Assembly (NCBI RefSeq): GCF_003332275.1
Contig: NZ_QOVA01000001.1
Span: forward strand, 558,001-622,000
Source: Edaphovirga cremea
GTDB lineage: Bacteria > Pseudomonadota > Gammaproteobacteria > Enterobacterales > Enterobacteriaceae
Length of the DNA: 64,000 nucleotides
Direction: 5' to 3'
Made by a program: the position numbers and the translations under genes. This document shows, piece by piece, positions 62,198-64,000 of the stretch. The notes beneath the pieces were generated by a model. The model was not told the DNA's origin. It was given only the letters and a program-made list of their open reading frames with translations, and did not search any database. Every line of letters starts with the position of its first letter. The stretch's first letter is position 1.

Positions 62198-64000
62198 ATG
62201 TCGAATATCAACATCAAGAATCTGTTGGCTTGTGACATGAGTCGACGGGGGTTAGTGAAATCCACGGCGATCACCAGTCTGGCTCTAGCCGCTGGGGGGA
62301 TCGCCCTTCCATTCAGCCGTCGTGCTATAGCGAGTGGTGTCCTCGCGGCAACGGCCCCCCATCGCCAGGATCAGACAATCTGGAGTGCCTGTACGGTGAA
62401 CTGTGGCAGCCGTTGCCCGTTACGCATGCATGTCGTTGACGGCGAAATCACCTATGTCGAAACAGATAATACCGGCGACGATCAATATGACGGGCTGCAT
62501 CAGGTGAGTGCTTGCCTGCGCGGTCGTTCCATGCGCCAACGGGTCTATAATCCTGACCGCCTGAAATACCCGATGAAGCGTGTGGGTGCGCGTGGTGAAG
62601 GTAAGTTTGAGCGAATCACATGGGAAGAGGCCTACAACACTCTCGCTGCCAGTATGAAAGATATTATTGGCAAGTATGGCAATGAAGCAATCTATCTGAA
62701 CTATGGTACGGGTACGCTCGGCGGTACCATGACCCGCTCATGGCCACCGGGTTCGACATTAATCGCCAGATTGATGAATTGCTGTGGGGGTTATCTTAAT
62801 CACTATGGTGACTACAGTACGGCGCAAATTACCGAGGGATTGAACTATACCTACGGTGGTTGGGCCGACGGTAATAGCCCTTCTGATATCGAGAACAGCA
62901 AGCTGGTCGTCCTCTTCGGTAATAACCCCGGTGAAACTCGCATGAGCGGCGGCGGTGTGACCTATTATCTTGAGGAGGCGCGCAAAAAATCCAACGCCAG
63001 AATGATTATTATCGACCCGCGTTATACCGATACCGGGGCAGGGCGGGAGGATGAATGGATCCCCCTTCGTCCCGGCACCGATGCTGCGCTGGTAGCGGCA
63101 TTGGCCTACGTTATGATCAGCGAAAATAGTGTCGATCAGCCCTTCCTGGACAAATACTGCGTAGGGTATGACGAAAAAACCTTACCGGCAGGTGCGCCCG
63201 CAAATGGTCATTACAAAGCGTATATTCTGGGCTCGGGGCCTGATGGCATCGCCAAGACCCCGCAATGGGCAGCAAAAATTACCGGGATCCCGGCTGATAA
63301 AATCGTCAAATTGGGTCGTGAAATCGGTCAGGCAAAACCTGCGTTCATCGCTCAGGGTTGGGGACCGCAACGGCATGCCAACGGTGAACTAACCTCCCGT
63401 GCAATCTCGATGCTGTCGATTCTGACGGGTAATGTTGGTATCAGTGGTGGTAATTCAGGGGCGCGAGAAGGCTCGTATTCTCTGCCTTTTGTCCGCATGC
63501 CAACGCTGGAAAATCCAGTACAAACCAGTATTTCCATGTTCCTGTGGACTGACGCCATTTTCCGTGCAACGGAAATGACCGCCAAACGTGATGGTGTTCG
63601 AGGCAAAGACAAGCTGGATGTTCCTATCAAGTTTATTTGGAACTACGCCAGTAACTGTCTCATCAATCAGCATTCTGAAATTAACAAAACGCATGACATC
63701 CTGCAGGATGACAAGAAATGCGAAATGATTGTGGTCATTGATAATCATATGACCTCGACAGCCAAGTATGCCGACATCCTGTTACCCGATTGCACAGCGT
63801 CTGAGCAGATGGATTTTTGTCTCGATGCGTCCTGCGGAAACATGGATTACGTCATTTTCGCCGATCAGGTCATCAAACCTCGTTTCGAATGCAAAACCAT
63901 TTATGAAATGACCACTGAACTGGCGAAACGCATGGGGGTCGAGGCGCAATTTACCGAAGGGCGTACCCATGAACAATGGATGCGTCATATCTATCAGCAA
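62198..64000 (+). CDS. dmsA: Anaerobic dimethyl sulfoxide reductase catalytic subunit DmsA, N-terminal 601 codons
   Basis: DmsA is the molybdopterin-guanine-dinucleotide subunit of the DMSO/TMAO reductase DmsABC, exported by the Tat pathway and active in anaerobic respiration. The reading frame is open from ATG 62198 to the window end. The twin-arginine motif SRRGLVK at 15-21 precedes a hydrophobic stretch. The 4Fe-4S ligands are Cys65, Cys69, Cys73 (ACTVNCGSRCPLRMH) and Cys106 (SACLRGRS). NHYGDYSTAQI holds the Ser expected to bind Mo. It is 80% or more identical by eye to E. coli DmsA over this range. YnfE is a paralogue but the serS neighbour supports DmsA. Confidence 0.96.
   Translation, partial: MSNINIKNLLACDMSRRGLVKSTAITSLALAAGGIALPFSRRAIASGVLAATAPHRQDQTIWSACTVNCGSRCPLRMHVVDGEITYVETDNTGDDQYDGLHQVSACLRGRSMRQRVYNPDRLKYPMKRVGARGEGKFERITWEEAYNTLAASMKDIIGKYGNEAIYLNYGTGTLGGTMTRSWPPGSTLIARLMNCCGGYLNHYGDYSTAQITEGLNYTYGGWADGNSPSDIENSKLVVLFGNNPGETRMSGGGVTYYLEEARKKSNARMIIIDPRYTDTGAGREDEWIPLRPGTDAALVAALAYVMISENSVDQPFLDKYCVGYDEKTLPAGAPANGHYKAYILGSGPDGIAKTPQWAAKITGIPADKIVKLGREIGQAKPAFIAQGWGPQRHANGELTSRAISMLSILTGNVGISGGNSGAREGSYSLPFVRMPTLENPVQTSISMFLWTDAIFRATEMTAKRDGVRGKDKLDVPIKFIWNYASNCLINQHSEINKTHDILQDDKKCEMIVVIDNHMTSTAKYADILLPDCTASEQMDFCLDASCGNMDYVIFADQVIKPRFECKTIYEMTTELAKRMGVEAQFTEGRTHEQWMRHIYQQ

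Overview
The window is chromosomal DNA of a gammaproteobacterium of the order Enterobacterales. Nearly every protein matches an Escherichia coli gene over its full length, and the gene orders clpS-clpA, infA-aat-cydC-cydD-trxB-lrp-ftsK-lolA-rarA-serS-dmsA and poxB-ltaE-ybjT-ybjS-amiD-ybjP-artPIQMJ are those of enterobacteria. Several features differ from E. coli: puuC is not in the puu cluster, maeA lies between sanA and cdd, and serW is absent between clpA and infA. The dispersed repeats resemble those of Pectobacterium, Serratia and Yersinia, so a Pectobacteriaceae- or Yersiniaceae-type genome is my best guess. No marker here fixes the genus.

Layout: (1) 1-5,780 holds a putrescine-utilisation cluster, puuB-puuR-puuD on the minus strand, divergent from puuA and then puuP. 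(2) 5,810-9,730 has sbcB, a uspF-like gene, yeeA and tmaR. (3) 9,750-10,110 holds a complete type I toxin-antitoxin locus (hok, overlapping mok, antisense sok RNA) whose genes are too short for routine ORF calling. (4) 10,375-14,954 is a more accessory stretch: a LysR regulator divergent from a PLP-dependent decarboxylase of unknown substrate, then alkB, eamA and a small antibiotic-monooxygenase-fold protein. (5) 15,137-22,478 has folE, yeiB, galS and the galactose transporter mglBAC, with GalR/GalS and CRP sites before both galS and mglB. (6) 22,477-26,269 has sanA, maeA and cdd. (7) 26,518-30,339 is the arginine ABC transporter artPIQM plus artJ, with paired ArgR boxes in front of both units. 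(8) 30,649-37,832 has ybjP, amiD, ybjS, ybjT, ltaE and poxB. (9) 38,093-41,911 has hcp-hcr behind an NsrR-like operator, and lysO. (10) 42,180-44,150 has ybjD followed by a 133-bp tandem repeat. (11) 44,287-61,847 is housekeeping: cspD, clpS-clpA (N-degron proteolysis), infA, aat (which makes N-degrons read by ClpS), cydDC, trxB, lrp, ftsK, lolA, rarA and serS. (12) 62,198 to the end is the start of dmsA, the catalytic subunit of anaerobic DMSO reductase.

Several genes cooperate. PuuP imports putrescine and PuuA/PuuB/PuuD process it under PuuR control. GalS and CRP control MglBAC. ArgR probably controls the Art transporter. Aat, ClpS and ClpA form the leucine/phenylalanine branch of the N-end rule pathway. 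Hcp-Hcr handles nitric oxide and DmsA serves anaerobic respiration, both with FNR-like sites. I saw no clearly new multi-gene system. The most unusual items are the unannotated hok/mok/sok locus, the structured 133-bp tandem repeats, the repeat arrays and leader hairpin around puu, and a possible leader ORF overlapping the galS start.
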